Below are positions 45,883 through 57,990 of a stretch of 64,000 nucleotides of DNA, in pieces. Source of the stretch: Puccinia triticina (taxonomy: Eukaryota > Basidiomycota > Pucciniomycetes > Pucciniales > Pucciniaceae); contig NC_070558.1 of assembly GCF_026914185.1 (NCBI RefSeq), positions 7,821,501-7,885,500 of the forward strand, in the 5' to 3' direction. A program made the translations under genes and the position numbers. The notes beneath the pieces were generated by a model, which saw only the letters and a program-made list of their open reading frames with translations, was not told the origin of the DNA and did not search any database. Numbering within the stretch: the first letter of the stretch is position 1; every line of letters starts with the position of its first letter.

Positions 45883-47983
45883 GGGTCAGCCTAAATGCAC
45901 TCCAAACTTTTACTTCATGCACTCCACATTTTTGGCTTTGGGGGGCCAGCACTCGCTCCAAATGTTGTCAAAGCTCTACCTCGTGCCACTATCGTGAGCC
46001 GTTCCCTGCCGTCCGGGTTTTCATACGCAGATAAGGTCTTGGAGTGCCTTGATTTTGTACTCCCAAAACATGGAGTCCCCAGATGGGCACTCCATGTTTC
46101 TTGGAGTACACAACTGGGTACTCCAAAATTGACCAAAATAGGGGAGTGCAGCTAGATGCACTCCAAAAAAATGGAGTGCAAGCCCAAGCACTCCACCTTT
46201 TCAGTGAAGGATTTTGGCTTTGCACTCCAGCTAGCAAATACCAAATGGAGTGCATTGGGGTGCACTCCAAGTCTCCTTTTTTTTGGAGTGCCCACAGACA
46301 TCACACCTCTCGATGACCGGTCTGGACCGGTCATTGAGGGGACTCACACGACCGGTCATCCAGAGGACTCATACCTCTCGATGACCGGCGCGGACCGGTC
46401 ATCAGTCACACCTCTTGATGACCGGTGTGTACCGGTCAACAAGGGGAGGTGCTACTCTTGATGACCGGTCTTTACTGGTCATCGAGGGGACTCCCACCTC
46501 TTGATGACCGGCGCGGACCGGTCATCAGTCACACCTCCCAATGACCGGCACAGACCGGTCATTGAGAGGACTCACACCTCTCGATGACCGGTCACCACCG
46601 GTCATCAAGAGGACGCACACCTCTTGATGATCGGTCAGACCGGTCATCAAGGGGACTCACACCTCTCGATGACCGGTCATCTCCGGTCATCGAGGTGAGT
46701 CACATTTCTTGATGACCGGTCAGACCAGTCATCCAGGGTAATAACACCTCTCAATGACCGGTGTGTACCAGTCATTGAGGGGAGGTGCTACTCTCGATGA
46801 ACGGTTGGTCTGACCGGTCATCAAGAGGAGATGTTACTCCCCTCAATGACCGGCACAGACCGGTCATCGAGAGATGTGACTCACCTCAATGACCGGTCAT
46901 CACCGGTCATCAAGTGTTATTACCCTTGATGACCGGTCTGACCGGTCATCGAGTGGTGTCAGCGGTGTGAGCCCTCTTGATGACCGACCGGTCATTGGGA
47001 GCATCAAGAGGTGTGAGTTCCTTTGATGACCGGTCTGTGCCGGTCACCGAGGAGAGCAGCACCTCCTCTTGATGACCGGTCAGACCAACCGGTCATTGAG
47101 AGTAGCGCCTCCCCTCGATGACTGGTACACACCAGTCATCCAGAGGAGGTGTTATTCCCCTCGATGACCGGTTTGACCGGTCATCAAGGGATGTGACTCA
47201 CCTCAATGACCGGTCATCACCGGTCATCGAGAGGTGTTATTACCCTTGATGACCGGTCTGACCGGTCATTGAGAGATGTGACTCACCTTGATGACCGGTG
47301 ATGACTGGTAATTGAGAGGAGGTGTTATTAGCCTTGATTACCGGTGTGACCGATTATCAAGGTGTGAGTCCCCTTGATGACCGGTCTGTGCCGGTCATCG
47401 GGAAGTGTGACCGGTCCGCGCCGGTCATTGAGAGTTGTGAGTCCCCTCGGTGACCGGCACAGACCGGTCATCGAGAGGAGATGTTACTCCCCTTGATGAC
47501 CGGCACAGACCGGTCATCAAGAGGTGTGATTTCTGTGATTTCTCTCAATGACCGGTGGTCCGGTACAGACTGGTCATTGAGAGGAGATGTTAATCCGCTC
47601 AATGCCGGTCTGTACCGGTCATGGATATCAGGAGGATCAAGTGGGGTGTGTTTGTACATAGCCCAATTGAAGTTGTAGGCAACTCCAGCCAGAGCTGGAG
47701 TGCACAGTACTGCACTCCCCTTTTGAGGAGGAGAAATATCAGGAATGGAGTGCTGGGGGAATGCACTCCAATCTGATGGAGTGAGACTCATGGCCACTCA
47801 TTACATTTCCTGGCCACTGGAGTTCTTTGTGGTGCACTCCAAAGAGTCTTGAGTCCCCAGTTCTGCACTCCAATTGACTTGGAGGACTCTAGTCTGTACT
47901 CCAACGATCATTGGAGTGCACACTCCATACACTCACTTTTGGAGTGCTTTTGGGATTTTTTTGGAGTGCAGTTAGGCTGACCC
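45883..47983. mobile_element. TIR element with TGCACTCCA and GACCGGTC arrays, 8-bp target duplication
   Basis: The ends GGGTCAGCCTAA(A/C)TGCACTCC are inverted repeats with one mismatch over 24 bp. They are flanked by perfect 8-bp repeats TAAAATTA (45875-45882 and 47984-47991). The outer zones (45890-46290 and 47660-47975) repeat TGCACTCCA/TGGAGTGCA. The core (46300-47640) is an array of hairpin units around ACCGGT. No transposase is present. It sits in an apparent intron of the minus-strand gene. Confidence 0.85.
46300..47640. repeat. Array of GATGACCGGTC hairpin units
   Basis: Dozens of units follow the plan CCTCTCGATGACCGG, a few variable bases, then CCGGTCATCGAGAGG. Each unit is an imperfect palindrome of roughly 40 bp. 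Linkers GGGACTCACA or GTGACTCA join them. Arms vary between CGATGA, TGATGA and CAATGA, with matching changes on the partner arm in several units. Confidence 0.9.
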
Positions 47984-49033
47984 TAAAATTAAAGCCAGAT
48001 ATCTTTACATGCTTGTTCATTTAAATCAGATTAACTAGGAAAAAATCAAAAGAAAGGATTCCACTGACATTGCAACAGATCATGTATTTCTTCAGTGAAG
48101 GGGCTTTCTTCTTGAGTTTTTCTGAAGTCATAATTGAGATAGAATGAAGCTGCATCTTTGAATGAATCACGGGGGAGCTTTCCCCAGATGTAGTAAAATA
48201 TCATCAACCAATTTTCTTCTTTCCTATCATTTATGAATTCTTTGATATAAGCTTCAGGAATCCAATTATATCTTGCTGAGATGGCAAGGTAGGCAACCAA
48301 TATATCACTCAAATTCAACAATCCTGCATAAAGCTTATGATCTTCACCTTCAATTGATGGTACATCACTGAAGAGCTTAGAAACAGATTTTATATTCTGG
48401 GAAATATTGAGAAGGGTTGGATCCATCTCCTTTAGCTTTGCAACATCTCCTCCCTTTATTGTGGCTTCAATTTTGTTGATATCCTCCCAAACATCTCCAA
48501 GAATGCCATGGAATTTTTTCAAATTGTCATAATCCAGAGGAGGTTCTTCATCAATTTCAAGCAAATGAAGTTTTTTAAGCACCTTCTTTTCAAGATCTTC
48601 ATCTATTTCTAATGTTATAAAACCAAAAAAAGCTTTACTTCACATTTCATGCATGACATGGATATATGGTACCATTCAAATTAACACAGAAATACTCAAA
48701 GACTTACTTTCTGTGACAGATTGTAATTTGTAATCTAGAAAAGCACATATCAATCTTCTCTCAATATTTTCAGTATAATTTATACTATTATAGGAATTGG
48801 ATTACTCTAGTCCTACTCACCTATGAATTCTTCTTTGTGGAACATCTCATCATATCCTGGTGTGTGGTTAGTCTCAGTTATCTCTGTATTTATTTGTGAT
48901 TAGTGAAGATCTTGATGCTGTTTATGTAATAAATTGTTGAGTGAAGCTTACTCTGAGCAACTTCCAACATAGTGGGAGAATTGTCCCTGCCATAAAGTCT
49001 TTTGTTGCCGTCTGAGGAAAAAATGTGACATGC

Positions 49034-49529
49034 GCTATCTAAATCACTGTTTCAAGATTCTCACAAGAACTATGGAATATCTTGGTACGGACATTCTCTT
49101 GCATCATATATGTATTTTCTTGCGTTGGCAGCATGTGCCAAAGTATCTTATTCCGTTATGAAGGGGGAAGTACTCTCACTTATCAACCCCAGCAGGCCAA
49201 GGATAAGAGGCCGCATTTGCGACGATGAAATGTACACGCCTTTGAATTTGGGTTAAAATTGGGTGACAAGTTTGATGCCACGGTGATTGAGTCCTAGAAA
49301 CAAGGAAGATAGTGATCAAACGGGATGAGAGAGGGTTGTCGACTGCGGAATGCACTGTACTGTAATGACGAAAGTTTGTCAACAATTATGAAGAGCTCCA
49401 AGTTGCACGTGAGCAGTCAACCCATCATCAAAAACCACTGCTTGTTTCTTAGTTGACAATACAAGTTCCAAGTTTGTGCAGAGTCCCGCCATTACGCCAG
49501 AAAACCCACTTGCAGCACGTCAGGTCCAG
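49034..49529. other. Intergenic between broken gene and transposase-like gene
   Basis: No feature is recognised. Confidence 0.4.
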
Positions 49530-52500
49530 GCCTCAATTGAATCGTATTGATGCTGATTTGTGATGCATACAGTCTGCGTGCGCAAATTCTTGTCTCACCA
49601 AAAAGTGTTGTGGGTACAAATATCTCTCTGTCTCAGCGGGAAAGAAAATTGTACAACGCATGAAGTAAAACACAGGTCCGGGGGACCTTGCCTGCAGGGC
49701 GCTCTCCCGACAAAGCCGCCCGCGAGCGTGCATCGGGCTAACACAGGCGCAAACAAGTTCAAGTAGAAGCGCATTGTATCCCATTGAATTTTGGACAGAA
49801 GAATTATCTGAAAACATCTTGATAACCGCTGATCCCGCGGTGATGTAGTTTTCTTTTTTTGTATCGGAGAAATACCCACCCGAGTATAGATGACGTAGGT
49901 TTTGGAAATCCCCAAAAGTGTGACCAATGTCCTTTCCTGGACTGTGTCCCGTTATAGCTCTCAAAGTTTTCAGTTGCGTAAAGAGGGGGTGGTCCAAAGC
50001 GAAGGATAGCGTCAGGAAGGTGTAGCAACATATGGAACTTCGGTTTATTCATCCATTGCGCTGTTGACATGATCAGATGGTACAGAAATTCTCCGATGTG
50101 CAGCTTCAGTATGTGTTGGTACGTGTCCATGTCTTCATGTGCGTCTGAAATACTAATGGCGCCAGTTGACAGAGCAAGGTCCATATCAAGCAATCCGAGT
50201 CCGACATGTATTCAAACAAGACAAAAGGTGCGGCCTGCAAAACTATCTTGAAATCCTTCCCGATGAAGTTGGAGAAATGCTTAGTGAGGTAATATGGTTG
50301 AAGCGACGGGATGTTCAGTGCATCTGTACTGAAGGATTGATAACGTGCCATTATGTTTGGTATTATAGCTGGCTGAACTCCTCGCATAAAGTCTTGTACT
50401 AAATATTTAACTACACCAAGTAAGAAAACATGCAGCACCTCAACTGGTGTGTCAAGACACCCATTGAAGCCTGTTCCAAGTGAAATGCCAGTCATGGTTA
50501 GTGTTATGTAATTTTTTTATGGTTTTGGGCCATCACACACCTTTGACCCGGAATATCGGATTGAATAATCGCGGCTTTGATATTTGCTCAACTTGATTGA
50601 TGCGCTCGATAAACTTCTTACCCGCGGCGGTGGCATCTTTTTTCTTGGCCGCGATGTCGTACTTTTGTTCAATGATCAGTTTGCTCACAACATCCTTGAC
50701 TCCCAGCTTTGTGTATTTGTCCAGTACAGCTGTCCTGCTCCGGGGCCTTTTGGACATGCTCCAAAGATCATAGCAGTGTTCGATGATTAGTGCCCATAAC
50801 CTCGGTCTGTTTGATACCTGTCACCCGGTGCCAAATTAATTTTAATCATAAATAAAGATCATGTAGGATGTTCTCCACTCACCATCTCCCCATCCGGTCC
50901 AATCATAAGTAAGCGCCGCAGATATTCCATCTTTGGCTTATCTTTCATACTCTCCGCCAAAAGGTCACAGGCGCGGCACGGATGCAGTGAGTTGCCAGGG
51001 ATAGGGGTGCTTGTTAATTCTGCATGCATGGGTGAATCACCAAGGGCACACAAGATTGTTGTGATAACCGGGACTTCTTCTTTGATTGAACCATCATAAG
51101 CCATCACCCCTGTAGTAGACAGGAATCTGAGAAAAATCTGTGTTGGCCCACATTACATAATCAATTTTCAGTATTTTTAGAACTTACTCAATTTCATCCA
51201 CAACAGGTTCCGCTAGCTCCATTGCTCCGGCTTGATTTGAAGTGCACAAATAATGACAGTTATAGTTTTGATTGGTCCAGTTCGGTGGCAGACCGGAAAG
51301 TGTGAAAAAGAAAGAGATGTGTTTATTCCATCTCTTTGATTGATTACCAGAGGTGTCGTCGGAGTAGAGATTGATAGGCACATGTCGCATAATTTTCCCC
51401 TTTGATTTGTGCCTCCACGGGTTTGGAAGAGCATAAATTGTGGTCCTATCTTGGCCCAATTCTATCCATGCATGAATAAGTCATAAGCAAATCAAAGGTT
51501 AAATCAACAAAACTGATGAAAAATCAATGAACTTGCCATATAGCACATCCTCACAACGCTCAGATAGCAACATCCCTTCACCGCCCGCTATACCACTATA
51601 CACACAATAGAAATCTGATATCGGCACCGTTTGCAACTCTACTGATTGGAAAGATAGGCCTCCAGGAATTGTCATGCACAGTTTTATTCCATCCAACAAG
51701 GTCACAAAGTTGGGGCTGACACACTTAGAGTACATTACATCGTGGTCCTTGAAGAAATATAGTGGAACCATAATAGCATCTGATACCAGCTAAACTGGTT
51801 TGAATAAGTAATAATCAGTGTGATCCTCGGGCCCATGGTGGCGGTACATTGGTGCGCGTGTTTCGAAATCAAGCTCCTCAAGCCATTTTCGGGACTGAGA
51901 TAATTTGTAAATGTTTTCCCATGAGCATCTTTGGGATAAAAATCTAGGACGGAACTGACTAGCGGGTTGGCTACCTCTTGGGACAGAATCACCCGGAGGG
52001 GCAAGGAGTACGTTGGCGTATCCAATATTAACTTGCGGGAAACAACATCCAGGTTGAGTAGCTTTTGAATGTTTTCCTTTTCGCGCCTGACTGTCAACCA
52101 GTCTGGGAGCCTAACATCAAATAGCTTGAACATCATTTTGATGTGGCCATACAGCCTGCAAGAGATAATTGTGTGCGTGTATCCTATGAGTAGCGAGGCA
52201 ACCAAGTACTGATGGGTTTGGGTTGCATAACATCAGCTAAGCATGTTTGACAATCAGATGATCGAGCGCCCTTAGAAGAAATTTTACAAACTTCTTTGGA
52301 TGTAAACAGCCAGTATATGTTTGGCCCTTGTGGCTGTCGCCGCCGCTGCCGCGATGAATGGTTTCCTTCGTTCAAATCGGGCATCTCCTCAATGTTTTCA
52401 TTTGGGGGGTTTCCTTTCTCTTCGGAGTATTGTTGGCAGCCGGCATCCCATTCCTCGCCATCTGCTTCGTTATCCGAATCATATTCCGAAAGACACGAGT

Positions 52501-52950
52501 CGCTGTCATTTTCACTGCTGGGATCGGATGAACTGGCATTGCTGAGGTCATCGGGGCAATCTCCTGGGGACTGGCTGAGTCCTGGCTGTCCCGAGACATT
52601 GGCGAGATCAATGATCCCTTCAAATTCTGCAATATTCGCCGCGGTTGGAAACTCGATGGATTCGGCCGGTGAAGCAGGGACTTGGTTTGCCGTGATCATC
52701 TCCTCCAGATGATTACCCTGCATTTGGTCCTCTTGCCGGATGCGGCGGTTATCCCGTCCTGCAATGTAAGCCGCAAGCAACGACTTATGCTTATCATATT
52801 TTTTGTGTTTCTTCATGGAGGAGATGTTCATCGGCTTGGAATTGCACAGCAGGCATACATGAATTGGTCCTTCCGCGCTTTCGGCTCTCAAAGCCCAAAC
52901 ATCTGTTCATTTTTGTCTTGTTGGTCAATTGTAGCAGACATCATGCGAGT
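49530..52950 (-). CDS. Transposase-like protein with C2H2-like finger, multi-exon, probably damaged
   Basis: Pieces on the minus strand run from 52950 to 49530. A C2H2-like finger comes first (VCLLCNSK ... KKHKKYDKH), then an acidic Ser/Asp region. A core follows: YGHIKMMFKLFDVRLPDW, VPLYFFKDHDVMYSKCVSP, VPINLYSDDTSGNQSKRWNK, NCHYLCTSNQAGAMELAEP, DSPMHAELTSTPIPGNSLHP, TPVEVLHVFLLGVVKYLVQD, NKPKFHMLLHLPDAI, RFGPPPLYATENFESYN. I know this motif series from a large transposon-borne family in basidiomycetes; Plavaka- or KDZ-class transposases are the first candidates, but I cannot place it. The first ATGs (52945 region) lie one base out of frame with the finger, and the intron after ATC A near 52210 does not join in phase. 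This copy is likely broken or mis-sequenced. Confidence 0.6.
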
Positions 52951-52955
52951 GTGAC

Positions 52956-53682
52956 CAGTGGCCACAAAAATTGCCTGCCATGATCGATTGGAGTCACCTT
53001 TGCAGGTCTGCGCGGCATACCGAGACCTGAATGTTAATTAATGTTTCAAGACAGCCACAAAAACGCAAAAGCGATTTGATTAGTAACTTGGGTTGTGGCA
53101 AAAGCAATTTGTGCAGTGGACAGTGATGAGGAGCGGTTTGCTTTGTCTTTCCGTGCGTGCTTGGGGGTTCTTTTTTTTTGATCTGGATCTTACCAATCAG
53201 CCAGATTGGATTTGACCACCTGCCCCTTTCTTGTCACCACGGAGTGCTTACTTCAAGCGCACTGCCTGGATGGTGGAACCTCTTGGCATTGCCGAGTTAG
53301 CTCTCAATGTTTAATTTCCGAGTTTGCTCGCAAGCAACAATTTGAAGCAACTCCACGGTTTTACACCATTTCACCTGCCCAAAAGGAGGGACAATGTATC
53401 TGATTTGGGAGGTTTACCAGCTCATTGGAGGTAATGTGATGGCCAAAGCAACTGGATGCACCATTGCCCGGTGTTTTTGGTATGCACCCTCTGGGCCTGA
53501 TTTCCGCACACTTGTGTGCCAGAGATGATCTCAATTCGCTGCACGCAGTAAATTTTATATAAGCCATGCTTCATCGGAACCAACTCTCCCCAGACCACTC
53601 TGTTTCTTCATTCCAAACTCAAACTTGACTTTGCCTCCCATCCTCTCCCATCTCATCTTTCACTGTATTCAGATTCAGCACA
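52956..53682. promoter_or_regulatory. Shared divergent promoter region
   Basis: This 0.7-kb gap separates the minus-strand transposase-like gene and the plus-strand partner gene, which are transcribed away from each other. No specific sites are identified. A T9 run lies at 53171-53179. Confidence 0.35.
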
Positions 53683-55452
53683 ATGTCTCATCTTTATTCA
53701 TCCGACTCTGACAACTCCGACAACAACCACACTGCTACTCCGGGGGCCAACCAAGCATCCAATGCAGGCCCAGTTCGCCCCACAAGCCATCGCCGACGAG
53801 TCGCGGCAGCTACCTATACGCCACCACTGAGAGGATCGGTTGCGGCGGCGGCAGCTGCTGCTGCTGCTAATATTGCGAGGGCACCAGCCACTTTGGGTGG
53901 ACCCACTAGGCCGGGTGAGTGAATACAAGGTACATGTGCTGATTGAAACTAACACTGCTTTAAAGCTGTTTTACCTGCAGTGCAGGCTGCCGCTGGCGTG
54001 GACCTGAACTTGCGGCGTCCAACTGTCTCACCGGCTGTGCGGGGTGGGCAGCAATCATGGCCACAATCTGTTCAAAGGATGACACACATTGAAAAACCTG
54101 TCAATGACGAGTATCTCGGCGAGATTGAACAATTTTTTCAGTTATTGGGTGGATATGCAGAGGTTGGGGAGCAGCTTGCCTATGTAAGTAGCCTTAAGTG
54201 CTGTTTCCTCAAATCATTGTGTTGAATGCAACCTCCCTCTTCTTTCTACAGGTACCTCAACCCAGGCAATATGTTGTGACAATTTATATCACACTTGCAA
54301 TGCGTGAGGAGATCAATTGCTTGCGGCAGCAGGTAGCTGTACCACGGGGTGTAACAGCAGCAGAGGCACCAGCAGCAGATCAAGTGTGTAACTGGCATTA
54401 CGTTCCTGTATTCACTGTAAGCCCTCATGATGAATGCAGAGCTTTTGCAACATCTTCTGAAGAGCCATTTTTAGGCGTTTGTGCAGCGCAGGGCCCACAA
54501 GCTATTGTTGAGCAGGAATCTCAGGGTTTACGGGTCTGAAACCCCTTGTGGCGCACCTCAGCAAGTCTGAAGCTTGCTGACTCTGGTTCTAGTAAGGATC
54601 TCCTGTGGCACATGTTGTCTCATGATGTGCACTGAGTTTCTGCACTGTTACACAGGATCACATCAATGCTCAAAACAATCAGTTCAAGAGAGATTACCTG
54701 CCCCGCGATCCGGCGGCAGTTTTGAGTCTTGAGAGCTTTGTGCAAAGAAAGCTGAGGCATTGTTGGGGCAGGTTGAGAGACTTGGTATGTTCCGAAAACC
54801 ATCATCTTCATTAATGGTGACTGACACACCTTTCACGGTCTGGCTCAGCTTTTGTGCGCTATTCAGCCAGGTCCAGGGAGGGGGGATGTAACACACCCGG
54901 TGCCCAGTGTGTCATCATTGATTGCTGATGTGAGTGATCATTGCTTGGGTGTTTGTATCGGGTGTTGTTTTTTTGGTTGCTTACTTATTTTGATATCAGA
55001 TGAGGACAAGCTTGATTCCCCCCAATGCGAATCACCCAGAGGCGGCTGGCGGCGACGATAGGGCCAATCAATCTCACCTCAGAGCGCGCATTGCATATCT
55101 CAGGATCCAAACCATAACACAGTACGTTGGCAGGGGACCGGGGGACGCTGGGAGGCAGTGAAAGAACATTGATATGCATCTGCTTGAATTGCAGGGCAAA
55201 GGCCGCCTTTACCGTACAGCGTAAGTAATTTTGGTCGTATTTTTAAACCTGGGTGCTGATGAGACCGAGAACATTGCCAGGTTTTATCAGCTTGTCCTCT
55301 CGTATGATCATGCTACCTTTGGGCAGCAATTTTTCACAGAAATGGACCCCAATTCAATCAAGTTACCAACGGAGCAGGAGGTGGAGGAGCGGATGCTCGC
55401 CAACGCTGCCGATGACGCGCCTGTTGAGCAGGAAGCCGGCCTCAATGGCTGA
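53683..55452 (+). CDS. Multi-exon gene of unknown function, partner of the transposase-like gene
   Basis: The ATG at 53683 opens MSHLYSSDSDNSDNNHTA. Exons 53683-53914, 53966-54183, 54252-54383, 54656-54784, 54849-54929, 55000-55121 and 55195-55220 join in phase with GT-AG borders. The last exon (to TGA 55450-55452) reads FYQLVLSYDHATFGQQFFTE, then PTEQEVEERM, but joins one base out of phase in my reading. The product has a Ser/Ala-rich N-terminus, then EIEQFFQLLGGYAEVGEQLA, FVQRKLRHCWGRLRDLL, PVPSVSSLI and ARIAYLRIQ. I recall similar proteins in rust genomes beside transposons, without a known role. The divergent layout with a transposase-like gene suggests an accessory protein of one element; this is inference. 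Confidence 0.62.
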
Positions 55453-56181
55453 TTGCCCGGAATGCCCCTCCAATCTTTCCCTTTTGTGAAGCATGCCCGT
55501 GCCCATGAGAACTTTGTTATTTGTAAATAGTTTTACTTTTTGGCCCCTGCTCCCGAGCAATTACATTCTTTCCGATTACTTTTTGACCCTTCTCACTGCC
55601 AAGAGGCTCTCATGGTCTTCCCGCATGCCCAAATTTGATACCGCGGTGGGGATGGGTAGGGTGTATCAAGCGTACACCCCAATAAATGCGTTTGACATCC
55701 AGGGGATGTTGCAATGTTACCCATGAGGCAACCACCTGTATCCAGATACCGCGAGTGGACGTCCGGGGCGGCTATCTCTCGGATGGGGCAGCGGCATCCT
55801 TCCTGGGATTTGGCATTCAAGTGGCAGCGGTGGCACATCCCTGGGTTGTTGGGTGTGGTCATCGCGAAGGCATTGCGCAGCGCCGTCCCAACGGCGCGAT
55901 ATTATAAATGGATTTGGACGCCCAGGTGGTGCTGTATTCCTCTTGGGGTTGCATCCTGCGGGTGAACCAACTCCAGGCATCCTGGCAATGCCGAACTGCA
56001 CCTGTGGTGTAGTCTAGCAATACGTCATTTGCCACTTTCCTATACCTTAAAGATGGAGAATTGTTTACCTAAGAGCAGGATGTAGACCGCTCTCTACTGA
56101 GAAAGAAGAGAATAGTAAAAAGAAAATTGGAGAAGCAGATCTGTGAGTCTAACAGATATAATCTGTGTACATCAATAAACA
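55453..56181. other. Spacer up to the Helitron end
   Basis: No gene was recognised. The sequence CTGTGGTGTAGT at 56002-56013 resembles the ACTACACCAC TIR end seen at 1761 and 8489, but no partner was found. Confidence 0.35.
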
Positions 56182-56210
56182 CTAGGGGAAAACGCGGCGC
56201 AAACGCCGCG
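56182..56210 (-). other. Helitron 3' terminal hairpin and CTAG
   Basis: The stem CGCGGCG/CGCCGCG with loop TTTG is followed within 11 bases by CTAG and a T, matching the hairpin-CTRR-T rule for Helitron 3' ends. Confidence 0.85.
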
Positions 56211-56864
56211 CAATCAGTGATAGGAAAAGGGGTAAGGGTATGGATGAGAGCAACTGGGGTCAATTTGGCTCCAGGATGATCCTTGGGCCCCGGAAGAAAT
56301 AAATTGTATAACATAGCATTGAAGGCCCATATTGTATATACATGTGCAAAGAATCCTGATCTCTGGTTCACTCAAGCTTGTGCTGGTGAGTTGTGCACCT
56401 CCTGATCACGTCAAGGTTAAAAACATTGATTTTGGAATTGGGCTGTGTTGGCTGTGTGACAATCCCTATTGAGAGAGCCGTGATGGATGTTACCTGGGAG
56501 AGGGCAGCGTACAGTTGGCCATGGCTGAAAACAGAGTATGGGAGGTACACCATGACCTTTGCGCAAGTGATTGGCCCTGGGACTTGTTGATTGTGAGCGC
56601 AAATGCTATTGCAACCAGGAATTGGAACCAACTGAACAATACACCATTAGAGGCATTAGCTTTGTGGATAAGTTTGATCTTGGGGATGGTGCACATAGAG
56701 CTGACATGCAATCTGGTAAGTATGCTGCACTTGAACCCACCGGGGGCAATCTCATCTATCAATAGTCTGGTCCCGCTCCCAGGTCAAGGTTGTGGAGCAG
56801 GATTATGAGTATGGAAAACTTGATTTGGAGGGTTGATTCTGGCAGGCTGGGGATCAAGAACATA

Positions 56865-56977
56865 CACCAGGAAAAAAACAATGATCACTTGTCTGCAGGT
56901 GACACAGCAAAGTGCAAAGGGGCCTTTTTACTATTTCATGTCACTTGTAGGCAAGTGATCATTGTTTTTTCCTGGTG
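56865..56977. mobile_element. 113-bp MITE, CACCAGGAAAAAA family
   Basis: Inverted repeats of about 38 bp start CACCAGGAAAAAAACAATG. The sub-palindrome ATCACTTG...CAAGTGA is shared with the 35258-36507 element. The flanks ATA and ATG form an imperfect 3-bp match. Confidence 0.75.
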
Positions 56978-57589
56978 ATGTGGGGGACTTCTTCTGTCAC
57001 TGCTTCCTCTTCATTGATCCCATTCATATTGGTGGCCATGGCGTCAATTGCGAGGAATTCAACAAATCTCCCGGGCAGGCACCGGGAACAAACATCATTC
57101 ATGGTTGAGCAACACCAAAATCACATGTGAGCCATAGTATTTGATGTTGGTGGCTCAATCTCAGGAGTGCAGAGGTGAACTGGGGTACACGGTGGTTATA
57201 AAATTATTGGGAAAAGCTGTCTCAGTCAGGCTTGCATATACGTCTCCAAAGTCAAGTGTCTGGGGGGTATGATATTTGTGCTTCCCGGTACTGTTTCCAA
57301 TTGTCAGTAGCCAGCGGTAGAATGAAGCATTCAGCTCTGTCAGTGCAGAGTCTGAACCACCACTCAGCCTCAAGTTCTTGGTCAAGGATAACTTGATAAC
57401 ATGGGCCCATAGAGATGAGGTGATCATGAAGGCTGCCTCCAGGTCAAAGATAGTCCCGTTGTGCACAACCAAGAGTATCTGTTGGAAATCCCCCCCTCCC
57501 AAATATGATTAACTTGCCACCAAAAGGTTGGCCGTTGTGGTGGCCCCTCTTGTGGCCAGCTAGTCAGGAGCATTTCCACCGCCTCCGCC

Positions 57590-57990
57590 AGCAGGATGAT
57601 CATCAAGACTCAAAGTCCTCCTCACTCCTCAAGACTCAAGAATTCCCTCCTCCTCAAGATCCTCAAGACTCTCAAAAATCTACACTCTTCCTACTTCCCC
57701 CATCTTTCACCCCTCTCTTCTATACTCCTTCTTTCTCAGTTTCCAACCCTCTTCACTTTTCTTGGTCCTAACACAGCATATGCTGTGGGTTTATTCATCT
57801 GTTTTCATTTCTTCTCCTTTTTCTTTCTTTTTTTTTTCTGCTTGTTTCTCTTGTCTGTCCTGAGTGTTTATGCCTCCTCTTTCCTCCTTTCTTTCTTCCT
57901 TTCTACTGGTTCTTGTTCTTCTGCATCATCTCACTGTTTTTGCATTGTTTCTTTGTTTTGTGTTCTCTTTTTCCTGTTTCTCTTGTTTGT
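57590..57990. repeat. Pyrimidine-rich tract interrupting the helicase
   Basis: The plus strand is dominated by CTC, TTC and CCTCAAGACTC repeats, grading into T-rich sequence. It has no coding meaning. It lies within the roughly 0.95-kb segment that separates the helicase fragments. Confidence 0.6.

Larger units (their letters stand above)
45068..49033 (-). pseudogene. Multi-exon gene of unknown family, two in-frame TGA codons and a transposon in an intron
   Basis: Exon-like pieces on the minus strand, in order: about 49013-48955 (NKRLYGRDNSPTMLEVAQ), a short exon around 48740-48700 before GTAAGTC, 48620-48046 (LEIDEEPPLDYDNLKKFHGIL ... WLMIFYYIWGKLP), then 45862-45068. In the last piece one frame is open except for TGA at 45692-45694 and TGA at 45242-45244, and it ends at TGA 45068-45070. 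Both internal stops are one C-to-T change from CGA. The pieces are Leu/Ile/Lys-rich and helical-looking, with no domain or signal peptide I recognise. A 2.1-kb element lies between 48046 and 45862, where an intron is expected. The gene may be dead, or it may be a family member with allelic nonsense changes. Confidence 0.55.

Noticed and set aside
46300..47640. Repeat-spacer look reminiscent of a CRISPR array
   Set aside because: The units are palindromic, spacing is irregular, the spacers are not unique, the genome is eukaryotic, and a TIR element with target duplication encloses the array.
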